Below the pieces are notes generated by a model. It made no database searches. It was not told the origin of the DNA and was given only the letters and a program-made list of their open reading frames with translations. Made by a program: the position numbers and the translations under genes. Shown one piece after another: positions 1 to 6,282 of a stretch of DNA of 11,910 nucleotides. Source of the stretch: an uncultured bacterium (GTDB lineage Bacteria; Actinomycetota; UBA4738; HRBIN12); NCBI GenBank assembly GCA_937881155.1, contig CALGFI010000055.1, positions 1 through 11,910 on the forward strand, written 5' to 3'. How positions within the stretch are numbered: position 1 is the stretch's first letter; each line of letters starts with the position of its first letter.

Positions 1-2
1 GG

Positions 3-293
3 TATGCGCCGGAGGTGGAGGCGGCCGTCTACTTCTCGGTCCTCGAGGCGTTGCAGAACGTCGCGAAGTACGCGGCCGCCTCGCACGCCGCCGTGCGTCT
101 CGGACTCGACGGCCGAAACGTGACGTTCGAAGTTGAGGACGATGGGATCGGCTTCGATCCGTCGGCGACGAGCGGCACCGGGTTGCAGGGCATCGCGGAC
201 CGGCTGGGAGCGCTGGACGGCTCGGTGGAGGTTCGATCCGCTCCGGGTCAGGGCACCGTGATCCGTGGTCGTATCCCGGTCGGCGAAGCGTGA
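3..293 (+). CDS. Sensor histidine kinase, C-terminal ATPase domain (5' truncated by window edge)
   Basis: Only the last 96 codons are inside the window; the reading frame is open to the left edge and stops with TGA at 291-293. What remains is a HATPase_c domain. The N-box is visible as EALQNVAKYA (about residues 15-24 of the fragment), the G1 box as DDGIGFD (46-52) and the G2 region as GTGLQGIADR (58-67), followed by the usual GxGT strand near the end. The EALxNVxKHA-type N-box with GLxGIxxRL is the pattern of NarL/DesK (HisKA_3) kinases, which phosphorylate LuxR-type response regulators. The dimerisation domain and any sensor region lie outside the window, so the signal cannot be deduced. 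No response regulator gene follows; the next gene is a small membrane protein whose start overlaps this stop. Confidence 0.9.
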   Translation, partial: YAPEVEAAVYFSVLEALQNVAKYAAASHAAVRLGLDGRNVTFEVEDDGIGFDPSATSGTGLQGIADRLGALDGSVEVRSAPGQGTVIRGRIPVGEA

Positions 294-472
294 TGGCGCG
301 TTCGATCTGGCGGCGGGGGGAACGGTTCGTTCTCGGCATCGCGTTCGGCATGGTGGCGTGGATCATCGAACGGCGAGTCCTGACGGCGATCCGCCGTCGC
401 GGTGAAGTCGCGCCCTCGCTGCCTACGCCGCTGGCCGAGAGCGTCAGCGAGGTCGAGCGTCCGGTCGGATAG
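293..472 (+). CDS. Small single-helix membrane protein coupled to the histidine kinase
   Basis: This is a 59-residue open frame that begins with ATG overlapping the kinase stop (TGATG). A GTG one codon earlier (290) would also serve and would overlap the stop as GTGA. After a basic N-terminus (ARSIWRRGERF) there is one short hydrophobic stretch, FVLGIAFGMVAWII, followed by a basic segment (ERRVLTAIRRR) and an acidic, Pro-containing tail. I do not recognise the family. Translational coupling suggests production together with the kinase, so it could be an accessory membrane partner, but this rests only on position. No clear Shine-Dalgarno sequence precedes it. A minus-strand frame across the same DNA lacks protein-like features. 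It may not be a real gene. Confidence 0.5.
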   Translation: MARSIWRRGERFVLGIAFGMVAWIIERRVLTAIRRRGEVAPSLPTPLAESVSEVERPVG

Positions 473-491
473 TCGGCGTTCCGGGCGACTA
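470..491. terminator. Possible bidirectional terminator between convergent genes
   Basis: TAGTCG at 470-475 and CGACTA at 486-491 form a six-base inverted repeat around a ten-base spacer. The two arms contain the TAG stop codons of the two converging genes. There is no T-run. Part of the symmetry comes simply from both genes ending in TAG, so this is a weak terminator call. Confidence 0.25.
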
Positions 492-2660
492 CATGCGTTT
501 CTCGCGCCGCCCACGGATCAGGTCGGCGATCAGGAAGAGCGTGAACCCCGCCGCGACGACCGACAGCGTGACCGGAACCCAGTCGGCCACGCGCTGCGAC
601 GCCGCGGTGATCGCCGCCCCGAGCAGCGCAGCGCCGGCGATGATGCCCGTCGACAGCCGGCGGCCGACGCGTCGAACCGTGTCCTCCAGCCGTTCGGCGG
701 TGAAGTTCACCTGCAGCTTCGGTCCCGGCCTCGCGCCGGCGAGCCGCTCGAACGCCTCGGCGATACGCGAGACCCGCACCTTCACCTTCTGCGCCTCGTA
801 GAACAGCGTCTTCGGGTCCATCCGATCGCGTATACGCCGCGTGACGCCGCGCATCAGGTATGCGCCGGCGACCTCGAACGGATCGATGTCGGGATCGAGC
901 TCAGCCGTCGCGAGCTGCATCTGCGCCATCGCCTTCCCGGTAAGCGCCAGCGAGGCCGGCAGCGGAACGTTGTGGCGGATCGAGATCTCCGTGATCTCTT
1001 GCAGGATCGGTCCGAGCTGGATCTCGCGCAGAGAGACGTTCCTATACTTCGTCATCACGCCGCCGAGCTCCTCCTGGAACGCGCGCACGTCGAGATCCGC
1101 GCGCTCGGCGCCGCCCGCGAGCATCAGCGTGACGTCGGTGAGGAACTGAACGTCCTCCTGCCAGAACGCCATCAACAGGAGCATGAGGTTCTCGCGGACC
1201 TCCGGACCGATCTGTCCGACCATCCCGAAGTCGAGGAAGTAGATCTTGTCGTTCCACCACATCAGGTTGCCGGGATGCGGATCTGCATGGAAGAACCCCT
1301 CGGTCAGGATCTGCGCGTAGTACGACTCGAGCAGCTGTCGTGCCGCTTCCGAGCGCTCCGGTCCGTCCGGCGCGGTTCGGATCGACCCGCCCTGGATCTC
1401 CTGCATCACCAGCAGCCGTGCCGACGACAGATCGTGATGGACGGCCGGAACGTCGAGGCGTTGATACGGCTCGAGCACCTGACCCATCCGATCGATGTTC
1501 CCGGCCTCCTGGCGGAAGTCGAGCTCGCGCTGCAGCGACCCCGAAAGGTGCTCGAACACCGCCGGCATGTCGATCACCTGCCGGAACGCCGGTCGGTTCT
1601 CGGTCTTCTCGGCGAACAGCTGGAGTAGCGCGAGGTCCTGCATGATGTCTTCCCGTGCCGTGGGGCGCTGCACCTTCACCACGACTCGTCTTCCGTCCGC
1701 GAGCGTCGCACGGTGCACCTGCGCGATCGTTCCGGCGGCCATGGGCGTCGGTTCGATCGACTCGAACACGTCCTCCCACGGCACCCCCAGCTCCTCTTCC
1801 ATGACCCGAACGACCTGTGCTTCGGAGAGCGGAGGAACGTTGTCCTGCAGTGTCGCCAGCTCTTCGATGAACTCCGGCGGCAACAGGTCGGGCCGTGTCG
1901 ACAGGATCTGTCCGAGCTTGGCGAACGTCGGACCGAGCTCTTCCATCGCCGAGCGGATCCGTCCTGCCTGCCGCCGGCGGTTCGTTTGCGTGTCGGGATC
2001 CGCCCGGTTGAACAATTCCTTCAGGCCGTGCTTCGCCATCACCGACGCGATCCGCGTCGCTCGTCCCATCAGTCGCGGTTCGATCTCCTCGGTCTCGGGC
2101 GCGAGGCGTCCGGCGTGCGCGGTCCCCGGCATCGCGGCAGTGCGCTGCTTACCGTCGCTGTCGAGGAGCGAGGTGTTGACGATGATCACGGTGCACCGCG
2201 CGTTGTGGCTGATGCGGTTCGGCACGTTGCCGAGCAGGAACTCCTTGCGTCCGCTCATGCCGGCGTTGCCGACGACCAGCGTGTCGACGCCGTCCTCTTC
2301 CGCGACGCGGAGGATCGCGCGTGCGGGGTCGTCGTCCATGACGATTCGCGCTCGACCTCGGGGACCGGCGAGCTCGCTCGCGAACTGTCTCAACGTCTCG
2401 GCGGCGAACGCCGCTCGGGTCGCCTCGGCCTGACCGCTCTCGGTAGACCCCGGGTTCGACGGGAGGATCACCTGGAGGAGGAGGAGCTCGGCGTCGTAGC
2501 GATCCGCGAGCGCGGCCGCCCATCGGACGGCGCGATCCGCCGTCTCCGAACGGTCGGTCGCGACCATCACGCGCCCGACCCGTGCCGTTGCGCGGGTCCC
2601 GTTCCCCTCTGCCATCTCGGTCGAATCATGACAGAGGGGTTTCGTGCGCGACATGACCAC
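489..2660 (-). CDS. Universal stress protein domain fused to AarF/UbiB (ABC1) family atypical kinase
   Basis: The 723-residue product (numbered from GTG at 2660) has three parts. Residues 28-163 are a UspA-like nucleotide-binding domain, with the first strand at VMVATDRS and the motif GNAG-x9-GN (131-145). Residues about 200-620 are a UbiB/ADCK/AarF kinase: KLGQ at 248-251, the Ala-rich nucleotide loop MAAGTIAQVH at 307-316, Lys329 in VVVKVQRP, the catalytic HADPHPGN at 458-465, and DFG at 477-479. Two hydrophobic helices near 672-690 and 695-714 anchor the C-terminus. UbiB-family proteins support ubiquinone or other lipid metabolism as ATPases or kinases; the substrate here is unknown. UbiB proteins usually lack a USP domain. 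In the USP motif the usual final G-S/T is G-N. Starts at 2654 (ATG) and 2615 (ATG, with a TGTCATGAT element just upstream) are also possible and would keep both domains. Confidence 0.93.
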   Translation of the reverse strand: MVMSRTKPLCHDSTEMAEGNGTRATARVGRVMVATDRSETADRAVRWAAALADRYDAELLLLQVILPSNPGSTESGQAEATRAAFAAETLRQFASELAGPRGRARIVMDDDPARAILRVAEEDGVDTLVVGNAGMSGRKEFLLGNVPNRISHNARCTVIIVNTSLLDSDGKQRTAAMPGTAHAGRLAPETEEIEPRLMGRATRIASVMAKHGLKELFNRADPDTQTNRRRQAGRIRSAMEELGPTFAKLGQILSTRPDLLPPEFIEELATLQDNVPPLSEAQVVRVMEEELGVPWEDVFESIEPTPMAAGTIAQVHRATLADGRRVVVKVQRPTAREDIMQDLALLQLFAEKTENRPAFRQVIDMPAVFEHLSGSLQRELDFRQEAGNIDRMGQVLEPYQRLDVPAVHHDLSSARLLVMQEIQGGSIRTAPDGPERSEAARQLLESYYAQILTEGFFHADPHPGNLMWWNDKIYFLDFGMVGQIGPEVRENLMLLLMAFWQEDVQFLTDVTLMLAGGAERADLDVRAFQEELGGVMTKYRNVSLREIQLGPILQEITEISIRHNVPLPASLALTGKAMAQMQLATAELDPDIDPFEVAGAYLMRGVTRRIRDRMDPKTLFYEAQKVKVRVSRIAEAFERLAGARPGPKLQVNFTAERLEDTVRRVGRRLSTGIIAGAALLGAAITAASQRVADWVPVTLSVVAAGFTLFLIADLIRGRREKRM

Positions 2661-2702
2661 GACTCGTCCACGTCACTCGACTTTGCGGCGTTGCGCGTTC
2701 GG

Positions 2703-2708
2703 TAGACT
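2703..2708 (+). promoter_or_regulatory. Candidate -10 element for tRNA-Thr
   Basis: TAGACT lies nine bases before the first base of the tRNA, the correct distance for a transcription start at about 2715. It fits the actinobacterial TAGRRT-like -10 consensus. No convincing -35 box is visible at 16-18 bases upstream. Confidence 0.4.
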
Positions 2709-2717
2709 CGCTGCACC

Positions 2718-2794
2718 GCCGGAGTAGCTCAGCCTGGCAGAGCAACCGCCTCGTAAGTGGTAGGTCAGGGGTTCGAATCCCCTCTCCGGCTCCA
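2718..2794 (+). tRNA. tRNA-Thr (anticodon CGT)
   Basis: A full cloverleaf can be drawn. The acceptor stem is GCCGGAG (2718-2724) with CTCCGGC (2784-2790), perfectly paired. The D stem is GCTC/GAGC (2727-2730 with 2740-2743). The anticodon stem is ACCGC/GTGGT, with loop CTCGTAA giving anticodon CGT at 2752-2754 (T33 before it, A37 after it). The variable loop has five bases, and the T arm is AGGGG-TTCGAAT-CCCCT. The discriminator is T2791 and CCA is encoded at 2792-2794. CGT reads the threonine codon ACG, common in GC-rich genomes. Confidence 0.96.
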
Positions 2795-2827
2795 TCTCCA
2801 CGACGGCGACCGCTCCAGCACGGCCTG

Positions 2828-2833
2828 TAGAAT
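2828..2833 (+). promoter_or_regulatory. Candidate -10 element, leaderless start of the repeat membrane protein
   Basis: TAGAAT is followed by exactly seven bases and then the GTG at 2841. This places the predicted transcription start on the start codon, as expected for a leaderless mRNA. No Shine-Dalgarno sequence precedes the GTG, which agrees with this reading. No clear -35 hexamer is seen. Confidence 0.5.
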
Positions 2834-2840
2834 CGCCGCC

Positions 2841-3470
2841 GTGCTCCCCCAGATCATCGTCGATCCAAGCGTCACTCCCACGCTCAACAACGGCGGTTGG
2901 GTCTACAACGCGGCGGTACTCCTTGCAGTGCTCGGTGCCATCGTCGCGCTCGCCCTCGTGTTCGGATACATGCGGTTCGCGCCGCGGTTCCAGACCGACG
3001 AGGGTGCGCGCCGGAGCGTTCGAGCACCGCGGATCCAGCCCGGCCGCGATGTGCGCCGTCCCGTCAACGTCACCAGCGCTCCGGTCGTGGTGCAGCCGCC
3101 AACAGTTATGGGCGCGGCCGCGCCGGTTGCAGCCCCCGCGGCGCCGGTTGCAGCCCCGGCGGCGCCGCAAGCTGCTCCGGCGCCGCCGCAAGCTGCTCCG
3201 GCGCTGCCGCAAGCTGCTCCGGCGCCGCCCCAAGCTGCTCCGGCCGAGCCTCAAGCCGCTCCAGCGGCAGCTCCCGCCGCGCCGTCGAGCCCGGCGCCCG
3301 CTGCGCCCGTCGCCGCTTCCACCGAGGAGCGGCCAGAGGTGTCGCTCGACGAGGAGACGTTCGAGAAGACGCTCAACGAGCTCATCGCCAAAGGCACCGA
3401 TCGCCGCGTCGCCGAGGGTCAGGCGCGGCGCGCTGCCATGATCGCCGCGCGGAAGAAGGCCGGTGGTTAG
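2841..3470 (+). CDS. Single-pass membrane protein with Ala/Pro heptapeptide repeats, unknown function
   Basis: The start at GTG 2841 gives 209 residues. The open frame extends further left, but that part lies inside the tRNA gene, and a TAGAAT element sits seven bases before this GTG. Residues 21-44 (VYNAAVLLAVLGAIVALALV core) form one transmembrane helix. A basic region follows, then a low-complexity Ala/Pro segment (about 93-148) made of seven-residue units such as QAAPAPP. The C-terminal 45 residues are quite different: charged and probably helical, beginning EVSLDEETFEKTLNELIAKG and ending in a basic RRAAMIAARKK stretch. I do not recognise this C-terminal domain; it looks conserved rather than random. 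The layout suggests a membrane anchor, a flexible spacer and a small cytoplasmic interaction domain. Its stop lies seven bases before the metalloprotease ATG, so the two genes are probably co-transcribed. Confidence 0.75.
   Translation: MLPQIIVDPSVTPTLNNGGWVYNAAVLLAVLGAIVALALVFGYMRFAPRFQTDEGARRSVRAPRIQPGRDVRRPVNVTSAPVVVQPPTVMGAAAPVAAPAAPVAAPAAPQAAPAPPQAAPALPQAAPAPPQAAPAEPQAAPAAAPAAPSSPAPAAPVAASTEERPEVSLDEETFEKTLNELIAKGTDRRVAEGQARRAAMIAARKKAGG
3120..3272 (+). repeat. In-frame 21-bp tandem repeat (about seven units) encoding Ala/Pro heptapeptides
   Basis: Two units carry GCGCCGGTTGCAGCCCC, spaced 21 bases apart (3120 and 3141). Five following units begin with CAA at 3168, 3189, 3210, 3231 and 3252, again exactly 21 bases apart, mostly reading CAAGCTGCTCCGG. 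The first four of these units are nearly identical at the DNA level and the fifth has diverged. The encoded heptads are AAPVAAP, QAAPAPP, QAAPALP, QAAPAPP, QAAPAEP and similar. The spacing keeps the frame, so changes in copy number would alter only the length of the linker. Confidence 0.9.
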
Positions 3471-3477
3471 CGGCCGC

Positions 3478-4548
3478 ATGAATACCGCAGTCGATTGGTC
3501 GATGGGTTCCCGCGCAACTGACCTCATCGATTGGGGCACCGCCGCCGAAACCGGCCGGCGTGTGGGCGGCCTCGGCCCACGAACACCTGCGGTGGAGCGA
3601 GCGCGACTGCGGGAAGACCTTTCCGAGCTCGTTCCGTACGCCGAGTCGCTGATCGGCGACTTCACCGGCCTTCGCGCGAACGGCTCGCGCCCCCGCGCGT
3701 GGGTGATGTCGCGTTCCGAGTGGGTCGGCGCCAACCTGAACACGCTCCAACGTCTGCTCGAGCCGCTCGCGAGCAAGCTGCTGCCGAATGGTGCGCGTCG
3801 CTCGGAGTTCCGCCGCAAAGCGTTCGGCGCGCAGATCGGCGCGCTGCTCGGGTACGTCTCGCGCAAGGTGCTCGGTCAGTACGATGTGTTCCTTCCGCCG
3901 GACGACGAGGGCTTGCTGTACTTCGTCGGGCCCAACGTCGTCGAGGCCGAACGTCGCTTCGCGCTCCCGCCCCGCGACTTCCGGTTGTGGATTGCGGTGC
4001 ACGAGGCGACACACCGCGCGCAGTTCGGCGCGAACGAGTGGCTCAAGCCGTACCTCAAGCGGCAGATCGACACGTACATCGACACGGTGCAGGTCGACTC
4101 GCGCGAGGTGATGGCGCAGATCCGCCGCGCCGCCGACGAGATTCGCGCGGGTGCCGATTGGCGAGGGGCGAACGGCATCATGCTCTTGATGAACGACGTC
4201 CAACGCGAGCTGTTCGCCAAGATGCAAGCGTTCATGTCGCTCCTCGAGGGCCACGCGTCGTTCGTCATGAACCGCGTGGCGGCGGGTCAGGTGCAGGACA
4301 TCGATCGGATGCGCAGAGCGCTCAAGGAACGCCGGCGAGCGGGTGGGATGGAGCGCGGCTTTCAGCGAGCGATCGGGTTCGAGACGAAGATCGCTCAATA
4401 CAACACGGGTGAGCGGTTCGTGCGTGCGCTCGTCGACGGTGTCGGCATGGACGGTTTCAACCGCATCTGGGAACGCGAGGAGCACCTCCCCACGCTCGAA
4501 GAGATCGCGGAGCCGGCGCGCTGGGTGTCACGCGTCGCGGGGTCGTGA
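3478..4548 (+). CDS. DUF2342 zinc-dependent metalloprotease-like protein, F420-associated subfamily
   Basis: The protein has 356 residues from ATG 3478. A GTG at 3463, overlapping the previous stop as GTGGTTAG, would add five residues. The N-terminal pattern with DWGTAAETGRRV, then LGPRTP, and FTGL further on is that of the DUF2342 family found in actinobacteria, one branch of which is described as associated with coenzyme F420 biosynthesis. The zinc-protease motif HEATH (HExxH) is intact at residues 175-179, in the context IAVHEATHRAQF. A second conserved patch, LLEGHASFVMN, follows about 70 residues later. No signal peptide or membrane helix is seen, so it is probably cytoplasmic. No substrate is known to me for this family. 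It lies directly upstream of tilS, its usual actinobacterial neighbour. Confidence 0.9.
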   Translation: MNTAVDWSMGSRATDLIDWGTAAETGRRVGGLGPRTPAVERARLREDLSELVPYAESLIGDFTGLRANGSRPRAWVMSRSEWVGANLNTLQRLLEPLASKLLPNGARRSEFRRKAFGAQIGALLGYVSRKVLGQYDVFLPPDDEGLLYFVGPNVVEAERRFALPPRDFRLWIAVHEATHRAQFGANEWLKPYLKRQIDTYIDTVQVDSREVMAQIRRAADEIRAGADWRGANGIMLLMNDVQRELFAKMQAFMSLLEGHASFVMNRVAAGQVQDIDRMRRALKERRRAGGMERGFQRAIGFETKIAQYNTGERFVRALVDGVGMDGFNRIWEREEHLPTLEEIAEPARWVSRVAGS

Positions 4549-4570
4549 CCCGGTGGGGATAGCCGCCGCC

Positions 4571-4580
4571 TGACGCGTCA
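4571..4580. promoter_or_regulatory. Perfect 10-bp palindrome upstream of tilS
   Basis: TGACGCGTCA is a perfect palindrome in the 63-base gap between the metalloprotease stop and the tilS GTG. It ends 31 bases before the start codon. It could be an operator half or a chance palindrome. Confidence 0.25.
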
Positions 4581-4611
4581 TCCTCCAGCCGTCGCCCGTG
4601 TACTCGAGCGG

Positions 4612-5604
4612 GTGACGAGGACGATTCGCGAGCACGACATGTTCCGCCCCGGCGAGGCGGTTCTCGTCAGCGTCTCAGGCGGTCCGGATTCCGTCTGTCT
4701 CCTGTACTCGCTCTGGTACCTGCGCCGGTTGTTCAAGATCCGGCTCCACGTCTTCCATTTCGATCACCACCTTCGCCGAGACTCGGCGAGGGATGCCCAG
4801 TACGTTCGCCGACTTGCGGAGCGGCTCGGTCTCCCGTTCCACGCGCGCGCGGCGGAGGACCGGCCGGGGAAAGGCATGTCCGTCGAAGCTTGGGCGACCG
4901 TTCGCCGGATGAACGCGGCGAACGAGGTTCGGAGGTCGATCGGTGCGTCCGTGACTGCCGAAGGCCACACGCTCGACGACCAGGCCGAGACGGTCCTTCT
5001 GAACCTGATTCGCGGTACGGGCCTCGAAGGGCTCAGCGGGATCTGGCCCGGGGGATACGAACACGGATACTCCGCCCTGGCGGAGCCGCTCCTCGATGTG
5101 GAGCGCGCGGACGTCGAAGCGTTCTGCAGATCTCTCCACCTCCGCCCGCGGCGCGATCCGACCAACAGGGACACGCGGCTTCTGCGGAACGCGATCCGGC
5201 TGAAGGTGATCCCGGGTATGGAACGGGCAACGGGACGCAGCGTGAAGGCGCCTATCGCCCGTTCGGCGGCGCTGCTGCGCGAGTCGCGGATGGAGCTCTC
5301 GCGCGCCGCAGTGGAGGCGTTTTCGAGAGTTGTGAGCGGCTCCCGCGACGCCGTCCGCGTCGACGCCGATGCGCTCGTCACGTTGCCAGATGCGGTTGCC
5401 TCGCGAGTGATCCGGCTCGCCGTCTACAACGTTTTGGCGCTCGAGGATGCAACGGCGCCATGGACGAGGGAGGCGATCGTCGCCGTGCTCGACCTCGCGC
5501 GAGGACGACCCGGCCGCAGTCGCGACCTTCCGTCTGGATTGAAGGCTCGTCGCGAGCGAGAGTATGTTTCCCTCTCTCGCACTTCCCCCGAGAGCCGGGA
5601 GTGA
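4612..5604 (+). CDS. tilS: tRNA(Ile)-lysidine synthase
   Basis: TilS converts C34 of the CAU-anticodon tRNA-Ile to lysidine using ATP and lysine, so that the tRNA reads AUA instead of AUG. The 330-residue product has the N-type ATP pyrophosphatase P-loop SGGPDS at residues 22-27. It also has the family motif HFDHHLR at 49-55, GHTLDDQAETVLLNLIRGTG from 118, and RDPTN (181-185) followed by RNAIR. The C-terminal part is short, and I cannot see a full TilS_C domain; actinobacterial TilS proteins are often of this compact type. The GTG start gives the proper distance to the P-loop; no good Shine-Dalgarno precedes it. TGTACT, seven bases before the GTG, may be a weak -10. Its stop lies 11 bases before the hpt ATG, so the two genes are almost certainly one operon. 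Confidence 0.95.
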   Translation: MTRTIREHDMFRPGEAVLVSVSGGPDSVCLLYSLWYLRRLFKIRLHVFHFDHHLRRDSARDAQYVRRLAERLGLPFHARAAEDRPGKGMSVEAWATVRRMNAANEVRRSIGASVTAEGHTLDDQAETVLLNLIRGTGLEGLSGIWPGGYEHGYSALAEPLLDVERADVEAFCRSLHLRPRRDPTNRDTRLLRNAIRLKVIPGMERATGRSVKAPIARSAALLRESRMELSRAAVEAFSRVVSGSRDAVRVDADALVTLPDAVASRVIRLAVYNVLALEDATAPWTREAIVAVLDLARGRPGRSRDLPSGLKARREREYVSLSRTSPESRE

Positions 5605-5611
5605 AGGGGGG
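5604..5611 (+). promoter_or_regulatory. Ribosome binding site fixing the hpt start
   Basis: AAGGGGGG ends four bases before ATG 5616. The open frame continues far upstream through tilS in another frame, so this Shine-Dalgarno is what decides the start. It overlaps the tilS stop codon (TGA, 5602-5604) by its first base. Confidence 0.7.
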
Positions 5612-5615
5612 CGAG

Positions 5616-6233
5616 ATGGAAGGCCGGTCGGCGCTGTCCGAGATCGAGCACGCGGCACCGCCACCCGCCGTTGCGCCGCACGCCGAAGCGTACGAGCGCG
5701 ATATCGAGCGGGTGCTCATCACCGAAGCGGAGATCCAGCAGAAGCTGCGTGAGCTGGGTGAACAGATCGCGCAGGACTACGCGGGCCGCGACCTGCTGCT
5801 GATCGGCGTCCTCAAGGGCGCGTTCGTCGTGATGGCGGATCTCGCTCGCTACATCCGCATGCCCGTGGAAACCGATTTCATGGCGGTGGCCTCGTACGGC
5901 GCCGCGACGAAGACGTCGGGTGTCGTCCGGATCCTCAAGGACCTCGAACACGACCTCGAGGAGCGCCACGTGTTGCTCGTCGAGGACATCGTCGACTCCG
6001 GACTCACCATCAACTACCTGCTGAAGAACCTTCGCGGGCGGCGGCCGGCGAGCCTCGAGGTCTGCGCGCTGCTGAAGAAGACGGGGATCCAGCGCGTCCA
6101 CCTGGACATCCGCTACGTGGGCTTCGAGATCCCACCCGACTTCGTCGTCGGGTACGGCCTCGACTTCGCGGAGAAGTTCCGGAACCTTCCGTACATCGCG
6201 ACGCTCAAGCCGGAGGCGTACGCGGACGTTTGA
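5616..6233 (+). CDS. hpt: Hypoxanthine phosphoribosyltransferase
   Basis: The enzyme joins hypoxanthine (often also guanine) to PRPP, giving IMP or GMP in purine salvage. The 205-residue product has LLIGVLKGAF (61-70), the flexible-loop motif SYG (93-95), the PRPP-binding loop LVEDIVDSGLT (121-131) with the acidic pair Glu123-Asp124, and the C-terminal motif VGYGLDFAEKFRNLPYI, whose aspartate contacts the purine in this family. The core begins near residue 28. The first 25 residues form a Pro/Ala-rich extension that is longer than in typical bacterial Hpt; the strong Shine-Dalgarno at 5604-5611 supports ATG 5616 anyway. The tilS-hpt-ftsH order is widespread in Gram-positive bacteria and actinobacteria. 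Confidence 0.96.
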   Translation: MEGRSALSEIEHAAPPPAVAPHAEAYERDIERVLITEAEIQQKLRELGEQIAQDYAGRDLLLIGVLKGAFVVMADLARYIRMPVETDFMAVASYGAATKTSGVVRILKDLEHDLEERHVLLVEDIVDSGLTINYLLKNLRGRRPASLEVCALLKKTGIQRVHLDIRYVGFEIPPDFVVGYGLDFAEKFRNLPYIATLKPEAYADV

Positions 6234-6236
6234 GGT

Positions 6237-6251
6237 GTTCCCCCGGGGAAC
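6237..6251. other. Inverted repeat just after hpt
   Basis: GTTCCCC and GGGGAAC flank a single central C, giving a perfect 7+1+7 inverted repeat that begins four bases after the hpt stop. As RNA it would form a six-pair hairpin with a three-base loop. No T-run follows. It may be a weak terminator, a processing site, or an operator in front of the lipoprotein gene. Confidence 0.35.
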
Positions 6252-6282
6252 GGCCGCATCGCGTCGAGGCGTCTCACCTGGG

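Noticed and set aside
402..1628. Long plus-strand open frame opposite the USP-UbiB gene
   Set aside because: Its translation is Arg/His/Leu-rich without domains, and the minus strand carries every catalytic motif of a UbiB kinase. It is a GC-rich antisense shadow, as are the other long plus-strand frames up to 2705.
2757..2840. Upstream extension of the repeat membrane protein
   Set aside because: It begins inside the tRNA-Thr gene; GTG 2841 with TAGAAT seven bases upstream is the better start.
3120..3272. Possible CRISPR array
   Set aside because: The repeats are contiguous 21-base in-frame units without spacers, coding for Ala/Pro heptads; no cas genes are present.
3470..3477. GCGGCCGC palindrome before the metalloprotease ATG as an operator
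   Set aside because: An eight-base GC-only palindrome is expected by chance in DNA of this composition.
2673..3866. Long minus-strand open frame across the tRNA and repeat region
   Set aside because: It would run through a tRNA gene, and its product is low-complexity Arg/Ser/Gly, the mirror of the Ala/Pro repeat.
4540..4551. GGGTC-GT-GACCC inverted repeat at the metalloprotease stop as a terminator
   Set aside because: The stem is short with a very small loop and no T-run, and it lies mostly within coding sequence; tilS downstream is probably co-transcribed.
4890..5615. Upstream extension of the hpt open frame
   Set aside because: It overlaps most of tilS in another frame, and the product is Arg/Gly-rich without domains. 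The strong Shine-Dalgarno at 5604-5611 places the real start at 5616.
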